Positions 16,842 to 25,023 of a stretch of 64,000 nt of DNA are shown piece after piece. The stretch is taken from the NCBI GenBank assembly GCA_041060555.1, contig JBEUDS010000012.1. The stretch is one strand, 5' to 3'. How positions within the stretch are numbered: position 1 is the stretch's first letter; the number at the start of each line of letters is the position of its first letter. Below the pieces are notes generated by a model that saw only the letters and a list, made by a program, of their open reading frames with translations, made no database searches and was not told where the DNA came from. Position numbers and translations under genes: made by a program. This stretch comes from CAUJIW01 sp963205175. Its GTDB lineage: Bacteria; Pseudomonadota; Alphaproteobacteria; Sphingomonadales; Sphingomonadaceae.

Positions 16842-18354
16842 CGTCCAGTTCCTTCTCGTTCACGACACGCAGGGTAAAGGTGAAGGTGGTGCCGCCGGCC
16901 GGCGCCGGCGTCGCCCAGATCTGGCCGCCATGGGCCTCGATGATGGTGCGGGATATGGAAAGCCCGACCCCCATGCCCTGTCGCTTGGTGGTGACAAAGG
17001 GCTGGAACAGCTGCTCGGCGACATCGACGGCCAGGCCCTCGCCGCTGTCGATCACCGAAATCGCCACCATGTCATCGCCATGGGCGCCGGCACGGATCAT
17101 CAGTTCTCGGCGCGGCGCATTCTCCATCGCCTCCAGCGCGTTGCGCATCAGGTTGAGCAGCACCTGCTGGATCTGCACCCGGTCCGCCAGCACGGTATCG
17201 AGCCGGGCATCAAGCTGGAAGCGTACCTGCACGCCATGTTCCTTGGCACCCACCAGCGCCAGGGCACTGGCCTCCTGGATCAGCTTGGACAGGCTTTCGA
17301 TCCGCCGGTCACTCTCCCCGCGCGCCACGAATTCGCGCAGCCGGCGGATGATCTGGCCGGCCCGCAGCGCCTGGTCGGCGGCATGGTCGATCGCCTCGCG
17401 CAGGATGGTCGCCTGCTCGCCTTGCTCATGTTCCAGCAGCCGGCGCGACCCCTTGAGGTAGTTGGCGATGGCGGACAGCGGCTGGTTGACCTCGTGGGCC
17501 AGTGTCGAGGCCATCTGGCCCATGGCGGTCAGCCGCGACATGTGGATCAGTTCCGATTGCAGCTCCTGCAGCCGCGCCTCGGTTTCCTGCCGTTCGGAAA
17601 GGTCGCGGATGAAGCCGGTGAAGAAGCGCCGCTCGCCCGACTTCATCTCCCCCACCGCCAGCTCCATCGGAAAGGTGGAACCGTCGCGCCGTTCGCCGAT
17701 CACCACCCGGCCGATGCCGATGATCCGCCGTTCGCTGGTGGCGATGTAACGGGCAAGATAGGAGTCGTGGCGGTCGCGGTCGGGTACGGGCATCAGGATG
17801 CTGACATTGCGGCCGATCGCCTCGTCGGCGGTGTAGCCGAACAGCCGCTCGGCGGTGGTGCTGAACGACTGGATGATGCCCTGTTCGTCGATGACCACCA
17901 TCGCCTCGGGGATGGTGGCGAGAATCGAGCGCAGGTGAGCCTCACGGGTCAGCAGATCGCGGGTGTTGGCCTCGGCTTCGGCGCGGGCCTCGGCCAGCCG
18001 GGCGCCGCACCATGCCGCCACCGCGCCGGTGACCACGAAGGCGAGCGCCGCCAGGCCGTCGTGCCAGTCCGGCGGGGCGCCCTTGATGCTGCTCGCGCCC
18101 CCGAACGCCAGCCCGAGCGCGATCGCCAGCACCACGTGGCCGATGCCGCCCAGCGCGGCGGCGATCACCAGTGCCGGCGTGAAGAACAGGTAGGCGGCCT
18201 GCGAGGGCATGTAGGGGGCGAGCAGACCCCAGGCGGCGACTCCGGCCGCGATCGCCATCGTCGTGACGCCGTAGCGCAGGAGCGCCCTGGACGGGCGCGC
18301 CGAAGGTGACGGAAGGGCGCCGGAGGCGGGGCGGGTGTCTGCTAAGCTGGTCAT
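16831..18354 (-). CDS. fixL: Heme-PAS oxygen-sensor histidine kinase FixL
   Basis: FixL (507 aa) has membrane segments in residues 24-118, a heme PAS domain around 140-255 and a histidine kinase. By comparison with Bradyrhizobium FixL, the proximal heme ligand is His196 in DRHDSYLARY, and the oxygen-sensing arginines are Arg202 and Arg216 (IIGIGR); all are present. The H-box is LAHEVNQPLSAIANY (His287); N- and G-boxes are NLMRNALEAM and GMGVGLSISRTIIEAHGG. The start at 18354 (MTSLADTRPA) follows GGGGGGA. The membrane region makes it the Sinorhizobium-like membrane-bound type. Confidence 0.94.
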   Translation of the reverse strand: MTSLADTRPASGALPSPSARPSRALLRYGVTTMAIAAGVAAWGLLAPYMPSQAAYLFFTPALVIAAALGGIGHVVLAIALGLAFGGASSIKGAPPDWHDGLAALAFVVTGAVAAWCGARLAEARAEAEANTRDLLTREAHLRSILATIPEAMVVIDEQGIIQSFSTTAERLFGYTADEAIGRNVSILMPVPDRDRHDSYLARYIATSERRIIGIGRVVIGERRDGSTFPMELAVGEMKSGERRFFTGFIRDLSERQETEARLQELQSELIHMSRLTAMGQMASTLAHEVNQPLSAIANYLKGSRRLLEHEQGEQATILREAIDHAADQALRAGQIIRRLREFVARGESDRRIESLSKLIQEASALALVGAKEHGVQVRFQLDARLDTVLADRVQIQQVLLNLMRNALEAMENAPRRELMIRAGAHGDDMVAISVIDSGEGLAVDVAEQLFQPFVTTKRQGMGVGLSISRTIIEAHGGQIWATPAPAGGTTFTFTLRVVNEKELDDVE

Positions 18355-18521
18355 GTCCCCCCGTCGCCGCTGGTCCGGCCGTTGGCCCCGGCGGTTGCAG
18401 ACGCCGGACGAAACGCAATTCGGACTGTTATAGTATTCATGGAATCTTGCCAAGCAACGGGGCGCGGCAGCGAATGCGGCGCATCGCCTGGCGCGCCGGC
18501 GCGCGCTCGCGGCCTACGGGG

Positions 18522-18575
18522 TTTCCCTTAGGGGAATGAGCGGAATTTCCCGTGCCGGCGGATACCCCTAAGTCT
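18522..18575. promoter_or_regulatory. Candidate FixJ-type operator region upstream of fixK
   Basis: TTCCC-TTAG-GGGAA (18523-18536) is a dyad, and a related ACCCCTAAG follows at about 18563-18571, both 40-90 bases before the FixK-type gene. In other alphaproteobacteria, phospho-FixJ activates fixK from sites in this position. The match to any precise FixJ consensus is not established here. Confidence 0.35.
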
Positions 18576-18611
18576 TGCGACAACAAGCACGGTTCATACA
18601 GGGAAGCCATC

Positions 18612-19298
18612 ATGTTGCAGCATGTTCACAGCATCGCCGCCCGGCCGGTCATGCCGATGATCCCGGATCGCCATGGCGGCGTCGGCGAGGTGTCGTTCGC
18701 CGGTATCCGGCTGATGGGCGTGTGCTCGATGACGGCGCGCGATACCGAGGTCTTCGGCGAGGGTGAGCCTGCGGACCATCTTTATGCCGTCGTCAGCGGC
18801 GCGGTGCGGACCTACAAGATCACCCAGGATGGCCGTCGCCAGATCTGCGCCTTCCTGTTGCCGGGCGATGTGTTCGGCCTCGAACTGGGCGAGAATTATT
18901 CTCTCACGGCCGAGGCGGTCTGCGACTCCGTGCTGGCGGTGGCCAAGCGCCGCACGCTCAACGGCCTCGCCGAGCGCGACGCCGAGGTGGCGCGGCGGCT
19001 GTGGGTGATGGCGGCGGGTCAGCTGGAGGCGGCACGGGCCCACATGTTGCTGCTGGGCCGTCAGTGCGCGCATGAACGGGTGGCGGCCTTCCTGCTCGAT
19101 CTGCAGGGACGGCTGGGCAGTGGCGCGCATGTGGCGTTGCCGATGTCGCGCAACGACATCGCCGACTATCTCGGCCTCACCATCGAGACGGTGTCGCGGA
19201 CGCTAAGCCAGTTCGACAAGGCCGGCACCATCGCCTTGCGCACCTCGCGGCATGTCGAGGTGCTGAGCCGGGGTGCCCTGCGCGCGCTGGTCGGCTGA
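18612..19298 (+). CDS. fixK: Crp/Fnr-family regulator, FixK-type
   Basis: The 228-aa protein has a cyclic-nucleotide-like beta roll (EVFGEGEPADHLYAVVSGAVRTYKITQDGRRQICAFLLPGDVFGLE), a dimer helix and a C-terminal helix-turn-helix (PMSRNDIADYLGLTIETVSRTLSQF) with the E..SR recognition pattern of FNR/FixK. The N-terminal cysteine cluster that holds Fe-S in FNR is absent, which favours FixK over Fnr/FnrN. It lies divergent from fixLJ, the normal position for their target. ATG 18612 is supported by GGAAG. Its last 18 bases recur at 19891. Confidence 0.88.
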   Translation: MLQHVHSIAARPVMPMIPDRHGGVGEVSFAGIRLMGVCSMTARDTEVFGEGEPADHLYAVVSGAVRTYKITQDGRRQICAFLLPGDVFGLELGENYSLTAEAVCDSVLAVAKRRTLNGLAERDAEVARRLWVMAAGQLEAARAHMLLLGRQCAHERVAAFLLDLQGRLGSGAHVALPMSRNDIADYLGLTIETVSRTLSQFDKAGTIALRTSRHVEVLSRGALRALVG

Positions 19299-19299
19299 G
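19282..19299. repeat. 18-bp direct repeat, copy 1 (3' end of fixK)
   Basis: The last codons and stop of the FixK-type gene (GCGCGCTGGT...) are repeated exactly at 19891-19908. The two copies flank the nuclease-fold gene. Confidence 0.6.
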
Positions 19300-19310
19300 C
19301 CGCGCGGCGT

Positions 19311-19790
19311 TCAACAGTATAACGGGCCGTATCGCGCGACGGCATGTCCCGAGTCGATCATGGCGCAGGACAGGTCGATACCGCGAGCCGTGGTGCAGCG
19401 CGCCACCGTCCGGCCATAGACGTCGGTGTCGACAGTGGTGCAACTGAGTGGTGCCACCACCAGACGGTCGAGATGCCGGCGTGACGCATCGGGATCACCG
19501 GGCGTGCACTGGCGGCCCGGACGGCAATGGCCCGGCATTTCCGGTGCGTCGATGCCGGCAAGGCGAACGCGCCGTGAACCGCAGTTGATCGTATCGCCGT
19601 CAATCACCCTCGGCCGGCTGCAGGTGAGATCGCCGGGCGGCGTTACCGCTGTGCGGGTAGGGCCAGAGCTGGCCTCGTCATCGAGTAGCTTGAGCAGGGA
19701 AAGGCCGCCCAGCAAGCCAGCCAGCAGCACCAGACGGGCTTCGTTCCACGTCGGCAGTGCTCGTTGCCAATCTCGTTGCCGGAAAGCCAT
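19311..19790 (-). CDS. Thermonuclease (SNase) fold protein, membrane-anchored
   Basis: This 159-aa protein has an N-terminal hydrophobic segment (ARLVLLAGLLGGLSLLKLL, 18-36), then a staphylococcal nuclease-like OB fold: CSRPRVIDGDTINC, VRLAGIDAPE and DTDVYGRTVARC. The catalytic positions appear conserved: Asp64/Asp66, Arg76, Glu84 and Arg127. Several Cys could form periplasmic disulfides. Family members cut DNA or RNA with Ca2+; many are uncharacterised. The gene sits between two copies of an 18-bp repeat, on the opposite strand to fixK, and may be a later insertion. Confidence 0.85.
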   Translation of the reverse strand: MAFRQRDWQRALPTWNEARLVLLAGLLGGLSLLKLLDDEASSGPTRTAVTPPGDLTCSRPRVIDGDTINCGSRRVRLAGIDAPEMPGHCRPGRQCTPGDPDASRRHLDRLVVAPLSCTTVDTDVYGRTVARCTTARGIDLSCAMIDSGHAVARYGPLYC

Positions 19791-19890
19791 CGTCCGGGCG
19801 CCTCCTCATCGTTGCCTGACAGCGTTCCCGAGAACGCGGGTCATCACGACGGGACACTGCCCGGTGCGAGGTTAAGGATGAGGTAAACTG

Positions 19891-19908
19891 GCGCGCTGGT
19901 CGGCTGAG
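19891..19908. repeat. 18-bp direct repeat, copy 2
   Basis: Exact copy of 19282-19299 lying in non-coding sequence between the nuclease-fold gene and the phosphoribosyltransferase gene. Confidence 0.6.
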
Positions 19909-19926
19909 TCTCCTCCTTGGTGACCG

Positions 19927-20565
19927 CTACCCGAACGCTGCCAGCAGCGCCGTCACCTCGGCATCGGTGAGCTGGGGGAAGCTATCATAGACCTGGGAGA
20001 CGCCCAGGAAATCGCGCGGCGTTTCCAGGCAGACGACGTCATCCACCAGCGGGCGCAGCAGGGCCAGCGCCTCGGCGGCGGCCACCGGCACCGCCAGCAC
20101 GAGAGCCGCCGGCATCTGGCGTCGCAGGGCCTCCAGCGCCGCCCGCATGGTGGTGCCGGTGGCGATACCGTCGTCGACGACAATGACGGTGCGGCCGCCA
20201 ATCGCCGGGGGCGTCCGGGCGCCGCGATAGACCTGCCGCCGGCGCTCCAGTTCCGCCAGCTCCCGCGCCACCAGTGGTTCCCGCTCGGCGGACGTCAACG
20301 CCGCCTGTGTCATCACCGTCGGGTTCCATACCACCTGCGGGCGGGCGCCATCGACCACCGCCCCCATCGCCAGCTCCGGGTGCCAGGGGACGCCGATCTT
20401 GCGCACCAGCAGCAGATCGAGCGGGGCGGCGAGTGCGCGGGCAACGGGCACCGCCACCGGCACGCCACCGCGCGGCAGCGCCAGCACCAGCGGGCGGACG
20501 TCGCGGTAACCTGTCAGCCTTGTCGCCAGCCGTTCGCCGGCGTCCCTACGATCATGAAACATCAC
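19927..20565 (-). CDS. Phosphoribosyltransferase-family protein
   Basis: This 212-aa type I PRTase-fold protein has LVLALPRGGVPVAVPVARAL near the start, a PRPP loop (TVIVVDDGIATGTTMRAAL) and a tail motif ETPRDFLGVSQVYDSFPQLTDAEV. It belongs to the broad PRTase group often found beside erythromycin-esterase, dienelactone-hydrolase or stress genes in proteobacteria. Its substrate is unknown; it is not pyrE, apt or hpt by motif. Two adjacent ATGs (20565, 20562) could start it. It has no operon partner here. Confidence 0.85.
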   Translation of the reverse strand: MMFHDRRDAGERLATRLTGYRDVRPLVLALPRGGVPVAVPVARALAAPLDLLLVRKIGVPWHPELAMGAVVDGARPQVVWNPTVMTQAALTSAEREPLVARELAELERRRQVYRGARTPPAIGGRTVIVVDDGIATGTTMRAALEALRRQMPAALVLAVPVAAAEALALLRPLVDDVVCLETPRDFLGVSQVYDSFPQLTDAEVTALLAAFG

Positions 20566-20715
20566 CGCCCCCCGTGTCCGTTGGCGTGATGGCGGCAGTA
20601 TAGCGGGAACCGGCAGCCAGGCGAAGCGGCCCCCGTCGGCACCGGGGATAGGCCATCGCGCCTGCGGCGCGACGACGCATGACGGACCGATTCTGAACTG
20701 ATATAGGCCGATTTG

Positions 20716-21156
20716 ATGAACGGGGGGATCACACGCGAAGGGATGCCACGCGCGCAGGCCTGGCGGCTGGCGCTGGTGTTGTGCGCGCTGCTGATCCGGG
20801 CGTTGTTGCCTTCAGGCCTGATGGTGGCGGCAACGCCGGCCGGCGCACTGACCGTCACCTTGTGTTCCGGTCGCGGCCCGGTCGAGGTGCTGGTTGATGC
20901 CCACGGCCAGCTGGTCGATCCCGACACTGTCGCGTCCTCCGGCACTGGCGAGCCTGGTGACGACAGTCGCGCCAAGCACGACGCGCCCTGCGCCTTCGCC
21001 GGACTCCTGGCGCCCGCCCTTCTGGTCGAGGCGTCGCTGCCTGTCGTGCCGCCGATGGCGGTCGCGCCGGGCGTCGCCACGTCCGGTGTCGGTATCGGCA
21101 CCGGACTCGCCGCGCCGCCGCCGCCGGCCACCGGTCCACCCCCCTCGCTGATCTGA
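20716..21156 (+). CDS. DUF2946 family protein
   Basis: The 146-aa protein has an N-terminal membrane or signal segment (AWRLALVLCALLIRALLPSGLMVAA) and the family pattern LPSGLM...VTLCSGRGPVEV...CAFAGLLAP. Two Cys (LCSG and CAFA) are spaced as in other DUF2946 proteins. These proteins usually lie next to TonB-dependent receptors and copper or iron genes and are thought to have a periplasmic metal role (context only). The gene is 138 bases before a TonB receptor. The tail is Pro/Ala-rich. Confidence 0.8.
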   Translation: MNGGITREGMPRAQAWRLALVLCALLIRALLPSGLMVAATPAGALTVTLCSGRGPVEVLVDAHGQLVDPDTVASSGTGEPGDDSRAKHDAPCAFAGLLAPALLVEASLPVVPPMAVAPGVATSGVGIGTGLAAPPPPATGPPPSLI

Positions 21157-21294
21157 GCGCCACGCCCCGCGCCGTCGCCCCGACGGGCCGGGTACCCCGC
21201 GTTCTCGACCCCCACACCGCTTCCGGCCGTTGCGGTCGCGCCGCCATGCCGTGCGCGCGGCCGCCAGTGGCCTTACCTGTTCAGAAGAGACATC

Positions 21295-23367
21295 ATGACC
21301 CAGTTCAACCCCCTTACCCTTGCCACCCTCACGACGGCCGCCGCCGTCGCCACCATCACACCCGCCCATGCCGCCGCCGGTGACCGGCTGGAGACCATTG
21401 TCGTTACCGGCACCAAGCTGGAAGGCGACTTCGGCGAGAAGTCCGGCATCCCCATCGCCAAGGTGCCCCAGAGCATCCAGGTGATCACCGCCCAGGAGAT
21501 CATCGACGATGGCGCCCGCTCGATCGGCGACCTGCTGCGCGGCGTTCCAAGCGCCAATGCCGGCTATTCGCGCGTTGGCGCCTATCAGTCGTTCAGCCTC
21601 AAGGTGCGCGGCTACATGGCCGACCAGATGCGCAACGGCATCCGCCAGCGTTATTATGAGGATGTCGACGCCTCCGCGCTCAGCAACATCGCGCGGGTCG
21701 AGGTGCTCAAGGGCCCGTCCGGCGTGCTCTATGGCCAGTCGGCGGTGGGTGGTATCGTCAGCATCATCACCAAGCGACCCCAGGATGACTTTGCCGCCGC
21801 GGTGGCGTTGACGGCCGGCAGCGACCAGCTGAAGCTGGTCAGCGCCGACATCACCGGCAGCCTGGCGCCGGGCCTGAGCGTGCGGGTGACCGGCGAGATC
21901 GAGCGTTCCGGCACCTTTGTCGACACGCAGGATCTGGACCGCGACAACCTTGGCTTCAGCCTGCGCTATGCGCCCACCGACACGGTGACCGCCAACCTGG
22001 TGACCGAGTATGTCGAGCGTCGCACCAGCCGCAATCCGGGCCTGCCGGTCGCGGGCACCGTGCAGGACAACGGGGTTGGCGGGTTGCCACGCGGGCTCTA
22101 TCTGGGCGAGCCGTCGGTCGACCACATGAAGGCCGATGCGCCGCTGGTGCAGCTGTGGGTCGACGTCAAACTGGGTGACAACTGGACGCTGACCCCGCGC
22201 TTCCAGTACCAGGAGTTCAACACCGCCTTCACCCAGATCCGGCTGCGCGCGGCCCAGGCCGACCTGACGACCATCAGCCGCAACGGCCGCATCGGCGAGG
22301 AAAACGACGAATATTATATCGGCCAGCTCGATCTCGCCGGCCGGGTGCAGACCGGACCGATTACCCACAAACTGCTGGCAGGCGTCGAGATCGACCGGGA
22401 GCGCGGCCGCTTCACCCAGTCGAACCTCACCAACGTGACCGCGATCAGCGTGCTGGCGCCGGTCTATGCCTATGCCGGCACGGCGCCGGCGGCGACCTTT
22501 GCCTTCGACAACTACTACAACCTCGATGGCGAGGCGCTCTACCTGCAGGACCAGATCGACCTCACCGACCGCTGGAACGTCATTGGCGCCATCCGCCACA
22601 GCTGGATCGACGCCCGGAACGGCAGCATGGGCCAGCCGGCCACCGACCAGGCCAGCACCAGCACCACCATCTGGCAGCTGGGCAGCACCTATCGGCTGAC
22701 CGGCGCCGTGTCCGTCTATGCCGGCTACAACACCGGCTTTGACGTTGAATCCTCGGCGGCCGCCCGCTCGGCCAGCGGCGACCCGCTGAAGCCGGAGACG
22801 TCGAGCCAGGCGGAGGTCGGCGTGCGGCTGACGCTGGGGGCGGTGCGCGGCAGCATCGCGCTGTTCGAGATCAGGCGTACCAACGCGCTCACCACCGATC
22901 CCGACAATCCCGACTACAGCATCAACGTCGGCAAGCAGCGGGTGCGTGGCGTCGAGATCGAGGGCGAATGGCAGCCGACCGACGGCTGGTCGCTGACGGG
23001 CGGCTATGCCTATCTCGACTCGAAGATCGTGCGCAGCAACGACGGCGATCAGGGCAAACGCCTGGGCGACGTGCCGGCCCACAGCGTCAATGCGCGCACC
23101 GCCTACACGGTGCCGGGCACTAGCCTGACCCTGCGTGGCGGCTTCAACTATGTCAGCAATCGCCTGCTGGTGAACGGCAGCGATGTCCGTCTGCCATCCT
23201 ACGTGCTGGCGGACATCGGCGCCGGCTACCAGATCGGCCGCTTCAGCCTCGATCTGGTGGCGACCAACCTGTTCGACGAACGCTACTTCACCGCCTCCGG
23301 CAATGCCTTCGCGGTGATGCCGGGTGACCCGCGCGCGGTCAGCCTGCGCCTGGGCGCCCGCTGGTAA
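21295..23367 (+). CDS. TonB-dependent siderophore/metal receptor
   Basis: This 690-aa outer-membrane receptor has a signal peptide (TLATLTTAAAVATITPAHAAA), a TonB-box-like ETIVVTGTK, a plug with IPIAKVPQSIQVITAQEI and VEVLKGPSGVLYGQSAVGGIVSIITKRP, and a C-terminal 22-strand barrel ending FAVMPGDPRAVSLRLGARW with a final aromatic residue. It matches the FhuA-like siderophore receptor class; the ligand cannot be read from the sequence. It is followed 32 bases later by a PepSY membrane protein, a common pairing for ferric-siderophore uptake and reduction. No clear Fur box was recognised upstream. Confidence 0.93.
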   Translation: MTQFNPLTLATLTTAAAVATITPAHAAAGDRLETIVVTGTKLEGDFGEKSGIPIAKVPQSIQVITAQEIIDDGARSIGDLLRGVPSANAGYSRVGAYQSFSLKVRGYMADQMRNGIRQRYYEDVDASALSNIARVEVLKGPSGVLYGQSAVGGIVSIITKRPQDDFAAAVALTAGSDQLKLVSADITGSLAPGLSVRVTGEIERSGTFVDTQDLDRDNLGFSLRYAPTDTVTANLVTEYVERRTSRNPGLPVAGTVQDNGVGGLPRGLYLGEPSVDHMKADAPLVQLWVDVKLGDNWTLTPRFQYQEFNTAFTQIRLRAAQADLTTISRNGRIGEENDEYYIGQLDLAGRVQTGPITHKLLAGVEIDRERGRFTQSNLTNVTAISVLAPVYAYAGTAPAATFAFDNYYNLDGEALYLQDQIDLTDRWNVIGAIRHSWIDARNGSMGQPATDQASTSTTIWQLGSTYRLTGAVSVYAGYNTGFDVESSAAARSASGDPLKPETSSQAEVGVRLTLGAVRGSIALFEIRRTNALTTDPDNPDYSINVGKQRVRGVEIEGEWQPTDGWSLTGGYAYLDSKIVRSNDGDQGKRLGDVPAHSVNARTAYTVPGTSLTLRGGFNYVSNRLLVNGSDVRLPSYVLADIGAGYQIGRFSLDLVATNLFDERYFTASGNAFAVMPGDPRAVSLRLGARW

Positions 23368-23399
23368 GCGGCGTCCGAGCACTGACAGGAGAGGATACC

Positions 23400-24869
23400 A
23401 TGGCCTCGACGACACGACAGCCCACCACCTACCGCGCGGTCTGGCGCTGGCATTTCTACGCCGGTCTGCTGTGCGCGCCGGTGCTGCTGCTGCTCAGTCT
23501 CACCGGCGCGATCTACCTGTTCGACCGGGAGATCGACGGCTGGTGGAACCGCGACCTGCAACGGGTCGCCGTCGGGGCCGTGGCCCTGCCGCTGGCAACC
23601 CAGGAGGCGGCGCTGGTGGCCGCTTATCCCGGTGCCAGCATCGGCCGGGTCCGTCTGCCGGAGGCGCCCGACGAGGCCGCGCGCTGGTTCCTGCGCGATG
23701 CCCAGGGGCGCGGCCGGCTGGTGTTCGTCGATCCCTACAACGCCCGGGTGCTTGGCGATGTCGACCCCGCCTGGCAGCCCACCACCATCGCCCGCGACCT
23801 GCACGGCAACCTGCTGATGGGCAACATTGGCAGTCACCTCGTCGAGCTGACCGCCTGCTGGACGCTGGTGATGCTGGTGACCGGCCTCGTGCTGTGGTGG
23901 CCCAGGCGGTGGAAGGCGCGCGGCGTGCTCTGGCCGCGCCTGGGCACAAGCGGCCGGCGGCTATGGCGCGACCTGCACGCCATTCCGTCGGCGGCCAATG
24001 CCCTGCTGGTGGCTTTCCTGATCCTCTCCGGCCTGCCGTGGTCGGCGTTCTGGGGCGTGCAGTTCGCCGCCCTGGGCCAGCAGCTGCCGTTCATCGCGCC
24101 GTCGCCCAACTTCACCGCCAGCCGGCCGGCGGCGCCGTCGGCCGGACCGGACGCGGCCTCCCTTGCGCCCGCCGGACATGGTGGTCACCCCGCCAGCCAT
24201 GACGCCGAAGCCGCCAGGCTGCCCTGGGTGGTGCGCCAGAGCCCGCGACCCGCCGGCATCGGCGGTCATGATGACGCGCATGGCCACCACGGCGCGGGTG
24301 GCATCGCGGCGGCGGAGGCGCTGCTGGCCCGCCTGCCCGTCGACCGCTTCGGCCCCGGCATCCGCATCTTCTATCCCGATGGCCCGGCCGGCGTGTTCAC
24401 CATCAGCTATGTGCCGGACAAGGCCGAGGGTCAGCGCACCCTCTATGTCGACCCCGCCAGCGGACAGCTGATCGACGACATCGGCTGGGGTCGCTACAGC
24501 CCGGTGGCGCGGGTGATCGAGTGGGGTGTCGAGACCCATGTCGGCCGGCAGTACGGCCTTGCCAACCAGATCGCCGGGCTGCTGGTCTGCCTCGTCCTCA
24601 TCGGCACGGTCATCGCCGGGCTGATCCTGTGGTGGCGCCGCCGGCCGTCGGCGCGACTGGGCGCGCCGGACGTCGCGCCGACCGACCGGCTGCCCCGACC
24701 GCTGGTGTGGACCATCGCCGTGCTGGCGGTGCTGCTGCCGCTGGTCGGCGCCTCGCTGCTGCTGGTCTGGCTGCTCGACCGGCTGGTGATGGCGCTGGCG
24801 CCCCGGCTGGCGCGCTGGCTCGGCCGGGGAGCGCACGAGCCCATTGTCAGGCCGGGCGGGAGGCACTAG
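23400..24869 (+). CDS. PepSY-associated membrane protein (iron uptake/reductase-like)
   Basis: This 489-aa protein has four main membrane segments: near the N-terminus (WRWHFYAGLLCAPVLLLLSLTGAIYLF), LVMLVTGLVLWWPRRW, LLVAFLILSGLPWSAFWG and LLVCLVLIGTVIAGLILWWRRR; a fifth hydrophobic stretch lies near the C-terminus. The PepSY periplasmic region includes FTISYVPDKAEGQRTLYVDPASGQLIDD. A His-rich stretch (about residues 259-300: HGGHPASH, HDDAHGHHG) may bind metal. Family members act with TonB receptors in ferric-siderophore reduction. GGAGAGG precedes the ATG at 23400. It is probably co-transcribed with the receptor. Confidence 0.88.
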   Translation: MASTTRQPTTYRAVWRWHFYAGLLCAPVLLLLSLTGAIYLFDREIDGWWNRDLQRVAVGAVALPLATQEAALVAAYPGASIGRVRLPEAPDEAARWFLRDAQGRGRLVFVDPYNARVLGDVDPAWQPTTIARDLHGNLLMGNIGSHLVELTACWTLVMLVTGLVLWWPRRWKARGVLWPRLGTSGRRLWRDLHAIPSAANALLVAFLILSGLPWSAFWGVQFAALGQQLPFIAPSPNFTASRPAAPSAGPDAASLAPAGHGGHPASHDAEAARLPWVVRQSPRPAGIGGHDDAHGHHGAGGIAAAEALLARLPVDRFGPGIRIFYPDGPAGVFTISYVPDKAEGQRTLYVDPASGQLIDDIGWGRYSPVARVIEWGVETHVGRQYGLANQIAGLLVCLVLIGTVIAGLILWWRRRPSARLGAPDVAPTDRLPRPLVWTIAVLAVLLPLVGASLLLVWLLDRLVMALAPRLARWLGRGAHEPIVRPGGRH

Positions 24870-24874
24870 ATACG

Positions 24875-25018
24875 GGGCTGCATCAAGAGTTGGGACGACG
24901 CCCAACGCCAACCTGCCGTACCGGGCAAGGTGGCACTTCCCCCGGGGAGGATGTGGCCCAAGCCGGCAACCAAACGGACCAAGCCACGGTTGAGCGTCTG
25001 TCCCGTGTACGGAAAGGA
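24875..25018 (+). ncRNA. Candidate SAM-I/IV-type riboswitch in the metA leader
   Basis: The leader folds like the SAM-I clan aptamer. P1 pairs 24875-24884 with 24950-24959 (10 bp). It is followed by AAGA, a short P2 hairpin (GTTGGG 24889-24894 with CCCAAC 24901-24906), then GCCAACC, P3 (ACCTGCC with GGGC-A-AGGT, 24911-24931), GGCACTTCC and P4 (CTTCC with GGAGG) joined to GATG. The P3 loop GTAC (24918-24921, extendable to CCGTAC) can pair with 25007-25012 (GTACGG), as in the second pseudoknot of SAM-IV and SAM-I/IV RNAs. That strand overlaps the metA Shine-Dalgarno GGAAAGGA, so ligand binding would block translation. The short P2 without a kink-turn fits SAM-I/IV better than SAM-I. Confidence 0.72.
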
Positions 25019-25023
25019 CGCCC

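Noticed and set aside
20812..23415. 867-codon minus-strand open frame opposite the TonB receptor
   Set aside because: The receptor on the plus strand has complete motifs; the antisense frame has none and is a high-GC shadow.
24870..25023. SAM-II riboswitch before metA
   Set aside because: The short SAM-II pseudoknot core could not be found; the observed stems fit the SAM-I clan instead.
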